A DNA stretch of 64,000 nucleotides from NCBI GenBank assembly GCA_036268075.1, contig DATAUV010000132.1, positions 1 to 64,000 on the forward strand, read 5' to 3'. Both the position numbers and the translations under genes were made by a program. A model generated the notes under the pieces. The model worked only from the letters and a program-made list of their open reading frames with translations. It ran no database searches and was not told the DNA's origin. Of the stretch, positions 25,087 through 33,840 are shown piece by piece; position 1 is the stretch's first letter; the number at the start of each line of letters is the position of its first letter. The stretch comes from DATARH01 sp036268075. GTDB taxonomy: Bacteria; Pseudomonadota; Alphaproteobacteria; ATCC43930; CGMCC-115725.

Positions 25087-26700
25087 ATGTTTCCAAAAGT
25101 CATTTGGATGCTCTGGCTGCAAGGCTGGCCTGAGGCGCCGGATATCGTGCGAGCCTGTCGCAGGAGTTGGGAGGCGCTGAATCCGGGCTGGATAGTGGCG
25201 CCGTTATCCGAAAAGACCGCTTTCGAGCTTTTGCGCAAGCGCGGATCGGAATTCGTACAGACCATGACCACTAAGGAGTTGCCGCCGGAGGCACTCAGCG
25301 ACTGTATTCGGATAGAATTGTTGAGACATGGTGGTGTATGGGCTGACGCGACCACTTACTGCCTGAAACCGCTCGATGATTGGCTTTTCCAAAACACAGC
25401 ATCAGGTTTTTTTGCCTTCGCTAATCCGGGCCCCGATCGATTGATCTCTAGCTGGTTTTTGGTGGCCTCGCCTAACAATACAATTGTTTCTATTTGGTCA
25501 GATGCCGTAAGGCAGTATTGGTCAGGACGGACTAAGCGTGACGAGTATTTTTGGTTTCACTATCTTTTTGGAAATTGTTACCATGAAAATTCGGAATTTC
25601 GTGAGTTATGGGACCAGGCACCAAAGATTCCGTCTGATGGCCCGCACTATTATGAGCCGGACGGAGGAAGAAAGCTGTTGCTACGGTTCACAGAGATCGA
25701 TCGTGAATTGATCAGTGGTACATCGGTGCCGATGCTTAAACTGAGGTTTCGGCTGCCGGGAAATGAAGAACCGAATTCGGTTCTGCAGTATTTGTTGCGG
25801 CTGTGGTCCGATCCGAGCATCAGGCCGGCGGTGCCCGTTGTTCGGACCGCCGCGCCCGATAATGAGGTGCCGTTCTTCCCGAATCAACCGCCCAGCATCA
25901 TGCGGCTGGAGGAGCGACTGCGCGCTGGCGCGGAGGAGATGCCGCAAACCTCTCGATTTGCGGTCTACGAGACGTTTTCCAAGCAATATTCAACACTGAC
26001 GTCGACGATCTTCGCGACTGCGGACAGGATGGTCATTGCTAGTCAGCGCGGCACGGAAATAGCTTTTCCGGACCCGCTCCCGCTGATCAAGTTCTCTCAT
26101 ATTGTCTGCGGTTATGAGGAATGGCTGCAACGGAAGTATTGCTTTCCCGGATTTGTCGAAGTCGAGGTCGGCGATATCGTCGTCGATTGTGGTGCCTATG
26201 TCGGCGGGTTTTCACTGAGCGCCGCTCACATGGCCGCAGAGGTCCACGCGTTTGAACCTGATGCTGCAAACTTTGCATGTGTTCTGCGAAACCATAAATC
26301 CAATCCAAATGTCGTCTGCAACCCCCTAGGATTGCATGCGGAAACGGCTGTGATGGATTTCAACATTTCGTCATCGAGCGTTGAGCACTCCTTCCTAATG
26401 CCGGACAACGGGCCGCCGGTGAGGGTCGAACAGGCCCAGGTCATTCGTCTCGACCACTACTACATCGCGCGCAACCTGCCGCGGCTTGATTTTGTGAAGA
26501 TCGAAGCTGAGGGAGTCGAGTTGGAGGTCTTCGATGGCCTCGGTACGATCCGGCCAGCCAAGTTGGCTATCGACGTTAGCCCCGAGCGAAATGGAGAAAG
26601 TCCGGCCGAGGAATTCCGTGTCCGCTTGGAAGCGTCAGGTTATGAGATTCGCCAGCGGGGGCACGTAATGTTCGCGCGTCGCTCGGACGCTAGGAGCTAG
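25087..26700 (+). CDS. Glycosyltransferase-FkbM methyltransferase fusion (cargo gene)
   Basis: A 537-residue two-domain protein. Residues 1-200 resemble the capsular polysaccharide synthesis glycosyltransferase family (PF05704): PKVIWMLWLQGWPEAPDIV, then ALSDCIRIELLRHGGVWAD with the sugar-donor-type aspartate. The C-terminal part (about 345-530) is an FkbM-type SAM methyltransferase: GDIVVDCGAYVGGFSLSAA, HAFEPDAANF and LDFVKIEAEGVE. Together with the sulfotransferase upstream it should build and decorate a surface glycan, perhaps changing phage receptors. Low GC and opposite strand mark it as acquired. Confidence 0.82.
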   Translation: MFPKVIWMLWLQGWPEAPDIVRACRRSWEALNPGWIVAPLSEKTAFELLRKRGSEFVQTMTTKELPPEALSDCIRIELLRHGGVWADATTYCLKPLDDWLFQNTASGFFAFANPGPDRLISSWFLVASPNNTIVSIWSDAVRQYWSGRTKRDEYFWFHYLFGNCYHENSEFRELWDQAPKIPSDGPHYYEPDGGRKLLLRFTEIDRELISGTSVPMLKLRFRLPGNEEPNSVLQYLLRLWSDPSIRPAVPVVRTAAPDNEVPFFPNQPPSIMRLEERLRAGAEEMPQTSRFAVYETFSKQYSTLTSTIFATADRMVIASQRGTEIAFPDPLPLIKFSHIVCGYEEWLQRKYCFPGFVEVEVGDIVVDCGAYVGGFSLSAAHMAAEVHAFEPDAANFACVLRNHKSNPNVVCNPLGLHAETAVMDFNISSSSVEHSFLMPDNGPPVRVEQAQVIRLDHYYIARNLPRLDFVKIEAEGVELEVFDGLGTIRPAKLAIDVSPERNGESPAEEFRVRLEASGYEIRQRGHVMFARRSDARS

Positions 26701-26822
26701 GGCTTCCGCAACTCCCGCGTCTGCCGGTCAATCGCCCGCCCGGCCAATGCGATCACGGCGCAGAGGACGAGCGTGCAGAACGCGATTGTCTCGGGGAGGG
26801 TAAAGTCGCCTAAATTCGGCAT
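26697..26822 (-). CDS. Possible 41-residue single-helix membrane protein
   Basis: Frame from ATG at 26822: MPNLGDFTLPETIAFCTLVL, with one hydrophobic helix (about 12-29), then a charged tail (RQTRELRKP). It overlaps the 3' end of the fusion gene on the other strand by 4 bp. It is on the phage-gene strand between the fibre and lysis genes, where small holin-type proteins are common. No Shine-Dalgarno is evident. Confidence 0.4.
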   Translation of the reverse strand: MPNLGDFTLPETIAFCTLVLCAVIALAGRAIDRQTRELRKP

Positions 26823-27120
26823 GACGGGCTAAGAAGCGATCCACTACTACGATTTTTAGTAGTTTGGTCCTATTTTCTCGGTCACCCCAAAATGTCGTCT
26901 CTCGCCTGATATTGCTCTCAGAGTATCCCGATCTGTCGCTCCCTCCAATCTCTGCGGCTCGGGCGGCGGCGTGTTGGGGTCTAAGACCCACATCAGAAGG
27001 ACATCGCCATAGGTCTCAGCGTGCGCATCCGGGGGTCGTCAGCGGTCCGTGCAAGCACGTCCTCGCCCGGATGGCTCGGCGTTGAGCGCGACGGAGTGCC
27101 CAGCGCGAGCAGAAACCAGC
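26823..27120. other. 298-bp gap between cargo genes and tail fibre gene
   Basis: No convincing gene. A 7-bp inverted repeat ACTACTA/TAGTAGT (26843-26849 and 26857-26863) with a T-rich loop might end transcription from the cargo operon. The right half is GC-rich with no readable frame. Confidence 0.4.
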
Positions 27121-28002
27121 TCAGCATGCGCCGCCACTTCCCGCGTAGACTTGCCGGGTGGCGGTATCGATGCACAGCGGCTGCTTGCCGCCCGGGGTCG
27201 TCGGCAGATGGTCGAGATAGACGCCGCCGCTGTCGACGCGGAGTTGCTCGACGCCGCCGGCGAGCAGCTTGACCGCGCCCGTCGCCTGGTTGTTGATCCA
27301 CAAATCGGTGCCGCCGGCGAGATAGCCCATATAGGCGCCGTTGCCGGCGCCCGTGCCGGTTGTCGCGTTGGTGAACTGAAGCAGTGCGCCGGCGCTCGCG
27401 GGATCGTTGAGCTGCAACAGGTGGTTGGGCGCCGTCGTGCCGATCCCGAGCCCGGCCGCGTCGATCGTCGCGATCGTGATCGGCACGCTCGATCCCGCCG
27501 GTGCACGGAGAAAGTCGATCCGGTCGATGGTCGGCGCCGGCCGAATCAGCCAGCTTGGATAGGACGCGTCGTCCTGAAGGTTGGCGAGGTTCCAGTTCGC
27601 CGCGAAATTGGGGTTGCCGGCGGTGCCGACGATCACGGCATTGCTGAACGGCGCACCGGTGTTTTTGATCTGGAAACCGGCGATCCCGGCATTCGCCATC
27701 AGGATGCCGCCGCCCTCTACATCGAGCTTCTGTGCCGGGCTGCCGGTGCCGAGCCCGAGATTGCCGCCGGCGTCGATGACCCCGCCGCCCGGGAGGCCCG
27801 TCACCCCCGTCAGCGTCGCGCCCGACAGCGTCGCACCCGACAGGGTCAGGCCCGCCGCGACCGACACGACCCCGGCACCGCTGACGCTGAGCCCGGTGCC
27901 GAAGGTAACCGGCCCGGATACCGCGGTCTGAGCCCGAGCCCCCGCCCCGGCGATGGCGGCCACCGCCGCCAGCACCCCGGCCAATACGTGACGCATCGCC
28001 AT
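27121..28002 (-). CDS. Phage tail fibre-like protein with signal peptide
   Basis: A 293-residue protein. It begins with a clear Sec signal peptide (MRHVLAGVLAAVAAIAGAGA, then RAQ). The body has short tandem Gly/Leu/Thr repeats (LTLSGATLSGATLTG, residues 50-65) and segments seen in phage fibre tips (GNLGLGTGSPAQKLDVEG, GLGIGTTAPNHLLQL). The C-terminus KQPLCIDTATRQVYAG is a common tip ending. It probably binds a host receptor. A signal peptide on a virion component is odd. Its start overlaps the upstream stop (TGATG). Confidence 0.75.
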   Translation of the reverse strand: MAMRHVLAGVLAAVAAIAGAGARAQTAVSGPVTFGTGLSVSGAGVVSVAAGLTLSGATLSGATLTGVTGLPGGGVIDAGGNLGLGTGSPAQKLDVEGGGILMANAGIAGFQIKNTGAPFSNAVIVGTAGNPNFAANWNLANLQDDASYPSWLIRPAPTIDRIDFLRAPAGSSVPITIATIDAAGLGIGTTAPNHLLQLNDPASAGALLQFTNATTGTGAGNGAYMGYLAGGTDLWINNQATGAVKLLAGGVEQLRVDSGGVYLDHLPTTPGGKQPLCIDTATRQVYAGSGGAC

Positions 28003-28448
28003 CAGAACCTCCGGTACCAGGTGTTGTTCGCCGCGCGAAAGCGCCAGGCCGCGCCGCCGTCCGCCGCCAGCAGCAGCGCGCCGCCGATGAGGCTCTGCCC
28101 CGCCGCCGGGTTGACGCTCAGGGCGGTGATCGCCTGCGTGGTCGACAACTCGAAAACCTGCCCGTCATTGGCGTTGGGCGGGGTCACCACGGTCAGCGCG
28201 GCCAGTGTCGCGGCCGGGTCGATCACATAAGCCCCGAGATAGGCGGGTGCGGTCAGCGTCGCCCCGCTCGCCGGCTGCTGGTAGGAATAGCCGCCCCCGC
28301 TGCCTACCCGGCGCCCGCCCGCGGTGCTGCCGTCCTGGACGTGCAGCGTGAAATCGTCGGTATTGACGACGATCTCGGCCACCGGGCCGGTATAGCCGGC
28401 GATTTCAGCCGAGTTGCCGCGGCCGAGCTGAACCTGGGTGTGGGACAT
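28002..28448 (-). CDS. Small tail protein with Mtd/hyaluronidase-type N-terminal motif
   Basis: A 148-residue protein beginning MSHTQVQLGRGNSAEIAGYTG, then EIVVNTDDFTLHVQDGSTAGG. This is the short beta-prism-like module found at the N-terminus of many phage tail fibres and of the Bordetella phage major tropism determinant, where it attaches to the virion. The rest is a beta-rich region (AAWRFRAANNTWYRRF at the end). It is coupled to the genes on both sides by TGATG overlaps. It probably links the fibre to the tail tip. Confidence 0.65.
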   Translation of the reverse strand: MSHTQVQLGRGNSAEIAGYTGPVAEIVVNTDDFTLHVQDGSTAGGRRVGSGGGYSYQQPASGATLTAPAYLGAYVIDPAATLAALTVVTPPNANDGQVFELSTTQAITALSVNPAAGQSLIGGALLLAADGGAAWRFRAANNTWYRRF

Positions 28449-29299
28449 CAGGGCACCGTTCCGAGATTGATCGCCACGCCGACCGGCGCGGCTACCGGGG
28501 CAAGATCGGCCGATCCGATCAGGCTGGTCCCGACCGTGCCCCAATCGGCGGCGACGCCGGCAGCCAGCGACGCGACGATCGGGTTCGACAGCGGGTCGGT
28601 CCCCACGCCGGCCAGCGTGAAGCCATAAGCCGACAGGGTGTCGAGGCTCTGGAGCTGCTGGCCGAAGATGTTGAACGCCGGGACCTTCAAGTAGGTCGTC
28701 TGGCCGATAAAGCTCGACGGGTAGCCGTAGCGGAACACCGCCGGGTCGTTCGGCCCCAGGCGGCCGAATTGCGCCCCGGCCGCATGCGCGGTGATCGGGG
28801 TGCCGTACGCGCCTCGCCGCAAATAGGTAAGATCGTACTTGTAAGCAGCGGTGAGGGTCGCCGTCTCATACGCGATCAACTCGCCGCCGCAAAAGCACAG
28901 CGTCACCAGATTGTCCGCGTCCGCCATCGTACCCGACAGCAATTGCCCCTCGCTTTCGCCCAGGTCGACCGCCAGTGTGTCGCTCGTGTCCGGGTTGGTG
29001 GCGCGCGGCAGCGCCGCGGTCAGTACACCCTGCCGGCCGCCGCGATAGGCGGTTCCGGCAAAGGCATAGGTATTGCCGTCGCTAGACACCCAAATCTGGC
29101 ATCCGCCCCAATCGGCACCGCCGGTCGCGAGGATCCAAACCTCGTTGGCGCCGCAGGTGAGGCCCGGCGGCGGCTCGAACATGATCGGCGCGTTGGTGTC
29201 GCCGGGCAGCACAAACGGATCGAGCGCCGCCCCCGCGCTCGATTGTTTCGGATACAGCGTCGCGGTGCCGACACCGATCGGCGAGATGGTTCCGGGCAT
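28448..29299 (-). CDS. C-terminal half of the central tail (GTA gp15-like) protein, separate gene
   Basis: A 283-residue protein that resembles the C-terminal part of the large central tail protein of GTA-type particles: GGELIAYETATLTAAYKYDLT, then LRRGAYGTPITAHAAGAQF. In GTAs this sits at the end of one very large protein. Here it is an independent frame whose ATG (29299) lies one base after the TAG of the preceding gene, so the two products probably assemble together at the tail tip. Confidence 0.7.
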   Translation of the reverse strand: MPGTISPIGVGTATLYPKQSSAGAALDPFVLPGDTNAPIMFEPPPGLTCGANEVWILATGGADWGGCQIWVSSDGNTYAFAGTAYRGGRQGVLTAALPRATNPDTSDTLAVDLGESEGQLLSGTMADADNLVTLCFCGGELIAYETATLTAAYKYDLTYLRRGAYGTPITAHAAGAQFGRLGPNDPAVFRYGYPSSFIGQTTYLKVPAFNIFGQQLQSLDTLSAYGFTLAGVGTDPLSNPIVASLAAGVAADWGTVGTSLIGSADLAPVAAPVGVAINLGTVP

Positions 29300-29300
29300 G

Positions 29301-30656
29301 CTACGGCGTCAGCCCGGGGATTTCTTCGGCCGTGACGGTCAGCTCGCCGTTGTCGTCCTCCGCGATCTCGGTGATCCGCACCGGCGCCGCGTCGAGACCC
29401 AGCGTAGGGTCGGTGATCAGCACGATGTCCATCGGCTCGAGCAGGCAGTAGCGCCATCCGACTTTGAATTGGAACGTATTGCGGATGTACGTCTTGCGCT
29501 GAAGCTGAAGCTGCGCCGAGATCGTCGTGCTTTCCGGGTTGGTGAACTCGTGCGCCTGGACCGAGGGCTCGCTGCGCAACCCGTACTGGTCGATCATCCC
29601 CTGGTCGAACACGGCGATGATCTGCGGGTTGTAGCTGTTGTCGGCATCCATGTATTCGAGCGACAGCCAGTTGGTCGCCTGCGCCGGGTCGCTACGCGTC
29701 AGCAGCACGGGGTCGCTGCCGCCCTCTCCACCCTGCCCCCAGGAAAGGAGGTCCGCGTCGGTCAGGCTGTATTGCCACGTCAAATTCGGCGTCCAGCTCG
29801 CGCCGAACCCGGTGATGACGACATCGCCGTACGGAATGATCCGCAGCGTGTTGCCCGACCACACCACCGCCGCCACGGTCAGGTCGGTGACCTCCTGGAC
29901 CCAGCGCGCCGTCGGCTGCTGCCGGTCGAGCAGCAGCGACATCGCTAGCCCCGCCGCCTGGCAGTAATCGCCCCAATCCTCAAAAGTCGCCGTGTCGATA
30001 TTCCCCGCCGCAAACCCCGCGCCATAGCGTGGGTTGGTCAGCATGTCGGTGACGATCCGATCCGGCCGCGCGTCATTCGGAAAGCTGCCGCCGCTGGTGC
30101 CGACGAGAAACCCGGTGATCTCGAACGAGATGTTAGGCATCGCCGGCGACGAGCCGAGCTGCATCGGGGTGCCGGTGCTGTAGGCGGTGCCGGAATAGCC
30201 GATCGCCGGGGAATTCGGGTCGCTGCTGGCAAACACGCCGTCCGGCGCCTGGCCGTCCGCGCCGTCATAGCCGTTGAGCCCGACATTTCCGAGCCCGAGC
30301 GCGATGCCGCCATTCGCCCAGATGCGGTTGCCGGAGCTGTTGCCGAAGCTCGATCCGATAAAGGCGACAGGCCCTTGGCAGATGCCCATCGCGACATCGA
30401 CCGCGTATTGCTGCTGGCCCTTCTTGCCGCCGGAATTGCCGCCCGCGCCGCCCTTCCCGCCCTTGCCGCTGGCGGAGCCGGTAAAGCCCCAGAATTCGAG
30501 CAGATTGATCGTCACCCGCTGCGTCCCGTAACAGATCGCGATCGGGCTGCCCGCCTGGCTCGTGTTGTAGCGGAACGACCCGACCTGCGGATGGTCGAAG
30601 GCGTTGACGAATGGCGTCGGCCCGCCGCCTTTGCCGGTGTAGGTGAGCTCAGTCAT
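29301..30656 (-). CDS. Central tail protein, N-terminal part (phage tail tip, gp15/gpJ-like)
   Basis: A 451-residue protein starting MTELTYTGKGGGPTPFVNAF. It shows the tail-tip pattern GICQGPVAFIG, WANGGIALG, PDRIVTDMLTNPRYG and WVQEVTDLTVAAVVWSGNTLRIIPYGD split across beta-rich domains, known from the putative phage tail protein family (PF13550). A Gly/Lys-rich loop (SASGKGGKGGAGGNSGGKKG) lies near residue 60. The ATG at 30656 is inside the end of the peptidase gene (8-bp overlap). It is much shorter than the single GTA protein because the C-terminal portion is a separate gene. Confidence 0.75.
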   Translation of the reverse strand: MTELTYTGKGGGPTPFVNAFDHPQVGSFRYNTSQAGSPIAICYGTQRVTINLLEFWGFTGSASGKGGKGGAGGNSGGKKGQQQYAVDVAMGICQGPVAFIGSSFGNSSGNRIWANGGIALGLGNVGLNGYDGADGQAPDGVFASSDPNSPAIGYSGTAYSTGTPMQLGSSPAMPNISFEITGFLVGTSGGSFPNDARPDRIVTDMLTNPRYGAGFAAGNIDTATFEDWGDYCQAAGLAMSLLLDRQQPTARWVQEVTDLTVAAVVWSGNTLRIIPYGDVVITGFGASWTPNLTWQYSLTDADLLSWGQGGEGGSDPVLLTRSDPAQATNWLSLEYMDADNSYNPQIIAVFDQGMIDQYGLRSEPSVQAHEFTNPESTTISAQLQLQRKTYIRNTFQFKVGWRYCLLEPMDIVLITDPTLGLDAAPVRITEIAEDDNGELTVTAEEIPGLTP

Positions 30657-31086
30657 CGATGACCCCGAAAAACCGCACCTCGCGCCCCGACAGCGGATAG
30701 CGGGTTGCGTCGCCCCAGACCACCCGCCCGGCCGCCCAGTACGCATGGACCACCACCGGCCACTCGGCGACGATCGCGCCGTGCGAAAACGTCCGGCCAA
30801 ACCGGAACACCGCGACATCGCCCGGCAACGGCGCACGATCCAGCTCGCGCGCATGCCCCAAGAGCTGGTCGAGGTAGCGTTCGGCATCGCGGTGCATGTG
30901 CCAATCCGGCGGGTAGTACCCGGGATCGACACGGCCGACGACGCCGCAGCTTTCATACACCTCGGCCAGCAGCATCGCGCAGTCGACGCCGGCGCCCTTG
31001 ACCCGCCCCTGGTGGTGGAATGGCGTGCCGAGCCAACTCTGCGCCTCGGCGACGACTGCCGTGCGCAGCGGGTTCGCTTTCACCAT
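30649..31086 (-). CDS. NlpC/P60 family tail peptidase (GTA gp14-like)
   Basis: A 145-residue cysteine peptidase with the family catalytic residues: Cys in GAGVDCAMLLAEVY (about 36) and His in FSHGAIVAEWP (about 100). In GTA particles and siphoviruses this protein sits in the tail hub and opens host peptidoglycan during DNA delivery. It directly follows the DUF2163 gene and precedes the central tail protein, the GTA order. Confidence 0.85.
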   Translation of the reverse strand: MVKANPLRTAVVAEAQSWLGTPFHHQGRVKGAGVDCAMLLAEVYESCGVVGRVDPGYYPPDWHMHRDAERYLDQLLGHARELDRAPLPGDVAVFRFGRTFSHGAIVAEWPVVVHAYWAAGRVVWGDATRYPLSGREVRFFGVIDD

Positions 31087-31087
31087 C

Positions 31088-32005
31088 TCACACCGCCAGT
31101 TCGGGCGGCGGGATATACGGAAACCCGCCGAAATGGATCAGGTTGTTGAAGGTGTTCAGGCAGGTCGCGGTGGTGTGGTCGCAGCCCGGCAACAGCCGGA
31201 AGATGTCCCCGACCGCCACCGGATTCAGCCACGCCTTCAACAGTGACACGACGCCGCCGTTGAGCTCGATGATGGTCCGCGTCTGCCCGGCATTGGCCCC
31301 GGTGACGCCGATGACCGTGCCCTGGTTGAACAGCGTCACCGGGCTCGGCGTCAACGCCGTCACGATCTGCGCCTGCGTCGAGCCCGCGAGCGCCGCCTGG
31401 GCCGAAGCGAGGCTCGCCCGATCGAACGTGCACATCGCGTCGCCGAACACATGCGTGCAGGCCGCCTGGTACAGCCGCCGCGGCATCTGCTGCTGCGCCA
31501 GCAGGTTCATCAGCGACTTGACCTTGATCGAGATGTTGGTGCGGCCGGCGTCCGTCTCCGCGACCTGGCCGCAAAACCACACGATCGCGCCGAGCGAATC
31601 CGACAACCCGGTTCCTGCGCTCGGCGGCGGCGCGAAAAACCGGTCGAGCTCGACCGTCGCCCCGTCCAGCTCACCGACCCGCACCGCCTCGGCAAAGGTG
31701 AACGTGCCGATCATGTCGCCGGCGCCGGCCATCACCGTGATGTCGAGCTCGGTCGCCTCGACCCCGATCTTGGTCGTCACCATGGACCGCCCAAACCGCG
31801 GCCCCAGCGTGAAATCGGTATAGCCGGCGGCGTCGTAATTGAGGCTCCCGGCCGGGAACGCCGTCCCGGGAATGGTCAGCGCCGTCGTCCACCCCGAATA
31901 CCGCAGCACCGCGCCGCTCGGCAGCGCAAAGGTGAACAGGTCGACGATGACGAACCTGTCATTCTGCGCCAGGTAATCCTGCAGCGCGGCGGAGGCGGCT
32001 CTCAC
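31088..32005 (-). CDS. DUF2163 tail hub protein (GTA gp13-like)
   Basis: A 305-residue protein with the DUF2163 signature: N-terminal RAASAALQDYLAQ, then FTFALPSGAVLRYSGW, and a C-terminal cysteine-containing region (MPRRLYQAACTHVFGDAMC, and LLPGCDHTTATCLNTFNNLI) that ends FHFGG-like as IHFGGFPYIP. In the Rhodobacter GTA this is the tail hub with an iron-sulfur or metal-type cysteine cluster. The start is GTG at 32005, overlapping the DUF2460 stop (GTGA). Confidence 0.88.
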   Translation of the reverse strand: MRAASAALQDYLAQNDRFVIVDLFTFALPSGAVLRYSGWTTALTIPGTAFPAGSLNYDAAGYTDFTLGPRFGRSMVTTKIGVEATELDITVMAGAGDMIGTFTFAEAVRVGELDGATVELDRFFAPPPSAGTGLSDSLGAIVWFCGQVAETDAGRTNISIKVKSLMNLLAQQQMPRRLYQAACTHVFGDAMCTFDRASLASAQAALAGSTQAQIVTALTPSPVTLFNQGTVIGVTGANAGQTRTIIELNGGVVSLLKAWLNPVAVGDIFRLLPGCDHTTATCLNTFNNLIHFGGFPYIPPPELAV

Positions 32006-32598
32006 AGCAGCACCGATTGCAGCTTTACCTGCCTGAGCGACCAGAGCTGGAACATGAAATTCTCGAACTCCGCCGCGTCGTCGGCAAAGCGGACGCGGAA
32101 GTAGTAGGTGAAGTCCGCGCTCACCACTTCGCTGGCCGGCGGCGGCGCGGTGAAGGTCACCAGCCCGGTACTGCCATCCACCGAATACGAGCCCGGGCTT
32201 TGCACCACCCCGTTGACGTACACATCGGCGACCGCGTTCGGCGCCGTGACCGGCTCGGCGAACCCGCCCATCGTCCGCACGAGCTGAAACGCCGTCGTGC
32301 TGCCGTCGCCGGTGCCGAGGGCCTGTCCGACGACGGCGTTGTCGGTCGGGTCCGCGTAGAGAAACGCCGCGAACGCGCCCTGCCGGTCGAGAAAGAAACC
32401 CATCAGCGTCCTCAACTCGTCATACAAGCCGCCGTCCCGCAGCAGCGAATAGGTCAGCGTCCAGCTCCAGATCGGATTCGGCTGGTCGAGCGCACGCAGT
32501 TCGCGCCCCGACACCGCCCGCTGGATTCGCGTCGCGAAACGCGGCTGCTTGCTGACGCTCCAGGAGAGCCCCGGCAGCGTGGGAAAGATCGCGGTCAT
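32002..32598 (-). CDS. DUF2460 distal tail protein (GTA gp12-like)
   Basis: A 198-residue protein starting MTAIFPTLPGLSWSVSKQPRF, then FATRIQRAVSGRELR, the DUF2460 pattern of the distal tail ring. The C-terminal part (VYVNGVVQSPGSYSVDGSTG, FTYYFRVRFADD, FMFQLWSLRQV) is also typical. It joins the tail tube to the DUF2163 hub. It lies 6 bp after the tape measure gene. Confidence 0.9.
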   Translation of the reverse strand: MTAIFPTLPGLSWSVSKQPRFATRIQRAVSGRELRALDQPNPIWSWTLTYSLLRDGGLYDELRTLMGFFLDRQGAFAAFLYADPTDNAVVGQALGTGDGSTTAFQLVRTMGGFAEPVTAPNAVADVYVNGVVQSPGSYSVDGSTGLVTFTAPPPASEVVSADFTYYFRVRFADDAAEFENFMFQLWSLRQVKLQSVLL

Positions 32599-32604
32599 CG
32601 GCGG

Positions 32605-33837
32605 CTACAGGCTGCGCGGGGTCAGAGCGTTCTGGCGGAACATGTCGCGGATCGCCCCGGTGTTCTGTCGCATGTTGTCGCGGAACCAGCGGCTGATCGC
32701 CGGCGCGTCGGCCGGCCCATGGAAATGCGCATGGAAATGCTGCCCCGTCCCGCCGCCGCGTCCGATCATGTCCTGCAGCCCCTCGCTGATCGGCGCCGGC
32801 AGCACCATCTCGCGCGCGTGCAGCAAGGCCGGCGTCGCGCCGGCGAAATTAGGCACCGCCCAGCCGCCGGCCGCGCTCGGCACGATGCCGCCGCGGGCAA
32901 ATGCGAACAGCCCGCCGAGCCATGAAAACAACCCGCCACCCGCCGCGCCGCTCGCGCCCGCCGCCCCGGCAGCCGCGCCGAGCCCTCCCACCGCCGCGCT
33001 GCCGCCGCTGATCGCCGCCGCGCCCGCCATCGCCGCGGTGAGGCTCGTGAGGGCCGCGGTGGTGGCGGCCAGCGCCGTCGTGTTGGCCGTGATCGCGGCG
33101 GCCTGCGCCGCGCCGCCGGTGCCGGCCAAGAGCCCGGTCCCGAACAGCCCGCCCGGCTGGTTGAGCCCGGTCAGCGCCATCAGCCCCGCCCCGAGCCCCG
33201 ATGCGCCCGTCGCCTGCGCCCCGCCGATCGCCTTCGCGACCCCGCCGCCGGCGAGGCTCGCCAACCCCGACGCAGCCCATTTCGCCGCCATGTTCTCGAC
33301 CTCGCCGAGGAAAAAGGTCTCGACCTCGCGGATCAGCGCCACCGAGCCTTTGGCCCAGGTGGTCTGGTGGGTGACGATGTCGTTGAACGTCCGCTGCACC
33401 GAGCTGCCGAGCCGGTCGAACGCCGCCTCGTACGAGCGCTGCACCGCCTGCGCCTGCGTCCGCGCCTCGTCGGCCAGGCGCCGTTGGTCGGCCGTCACCG
33501 AGGCCGTGTATTGCGCGTCGAGCTCGCTGAGATTGGTCAGCGCCGCCATCTTGTCGTCGAGCAGGTTGGAATCGCTGGAAATGACCGCCTGCAGCCGCTG
33601 CGCCTCCTGGTCGCGGAGCTGGGCCGTGTATTCCATGTCGAAGCCGAGCGCCTGCCGCGTGGTCACCTGCTTCAAATCGACCAGGATCTGCATCTGGTCG
33701 CGGAACACGCGCAGCGACGAGCTGCTGAATTCGTTGAGCGCCGGCGTCAGCGCCGCCAGCGCGGCCTTCACCTCCTCGATCGTGTGGATCGCCGGACCGC
33801 CATCGGCGGAGAATTTGATCTGGACGTCGTCAGCCAC
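32605..33837 (-). CDS. Short phage tail tape measure protein
   Basis: A 410-residue protein. Residues 20-170 are helical and charged with heptad character (TRQALGFDMEYTAQLRDQE). Residues 190-310 are almost entirely Ala/Gly with hydrophobic stretches. The C-terminus has the tape measure ending FARGGIVPSAAGGWAVP, LLHAREMVLPAPISEGLQDM and a His-rich patch (QHFHAHFHG). At this length the tail would be short, similar to GTA particles. It lies between the chaperone genes and the DUF2460 gene. Confidence 0.82.
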   Translation of the reverse strand: MADDVQIKFSADGGPAIHTIEEVKAALAALTPALNEFSSSSLRVFRDQMQILVDLKQVTTRQALGFDMEYTAQLRDQEAQRLQAVISSDSNLLDDKMAALTNLSELDAQYTASVTADQRRLADEARTQAQAVQRSYEAAFDRLGSSVQRTFNDIVTHQTTWAKGSVALIREVETFFLGEVENMAAKWAASGLASLAGGGVAKAIGGAQATGASGLGAGLMALTGLNQPGGLFGTGLLAGTGGAAQAAAITANTTALAATTAALTSLTAAMAGAAAISGGSAAVGGLGAAAGAAGASGAAGGGLFSWLGGLFAFARGGIVPSAAGGWAVPNFAGATPALLHAREMVLPAPISEGLQDMIGRGGGTGQHFHAHFHGPADAPAISRWFRDNMRQNTGAIRDMFRQNALTPRSL

Positions 33838-33840
33838 GCT

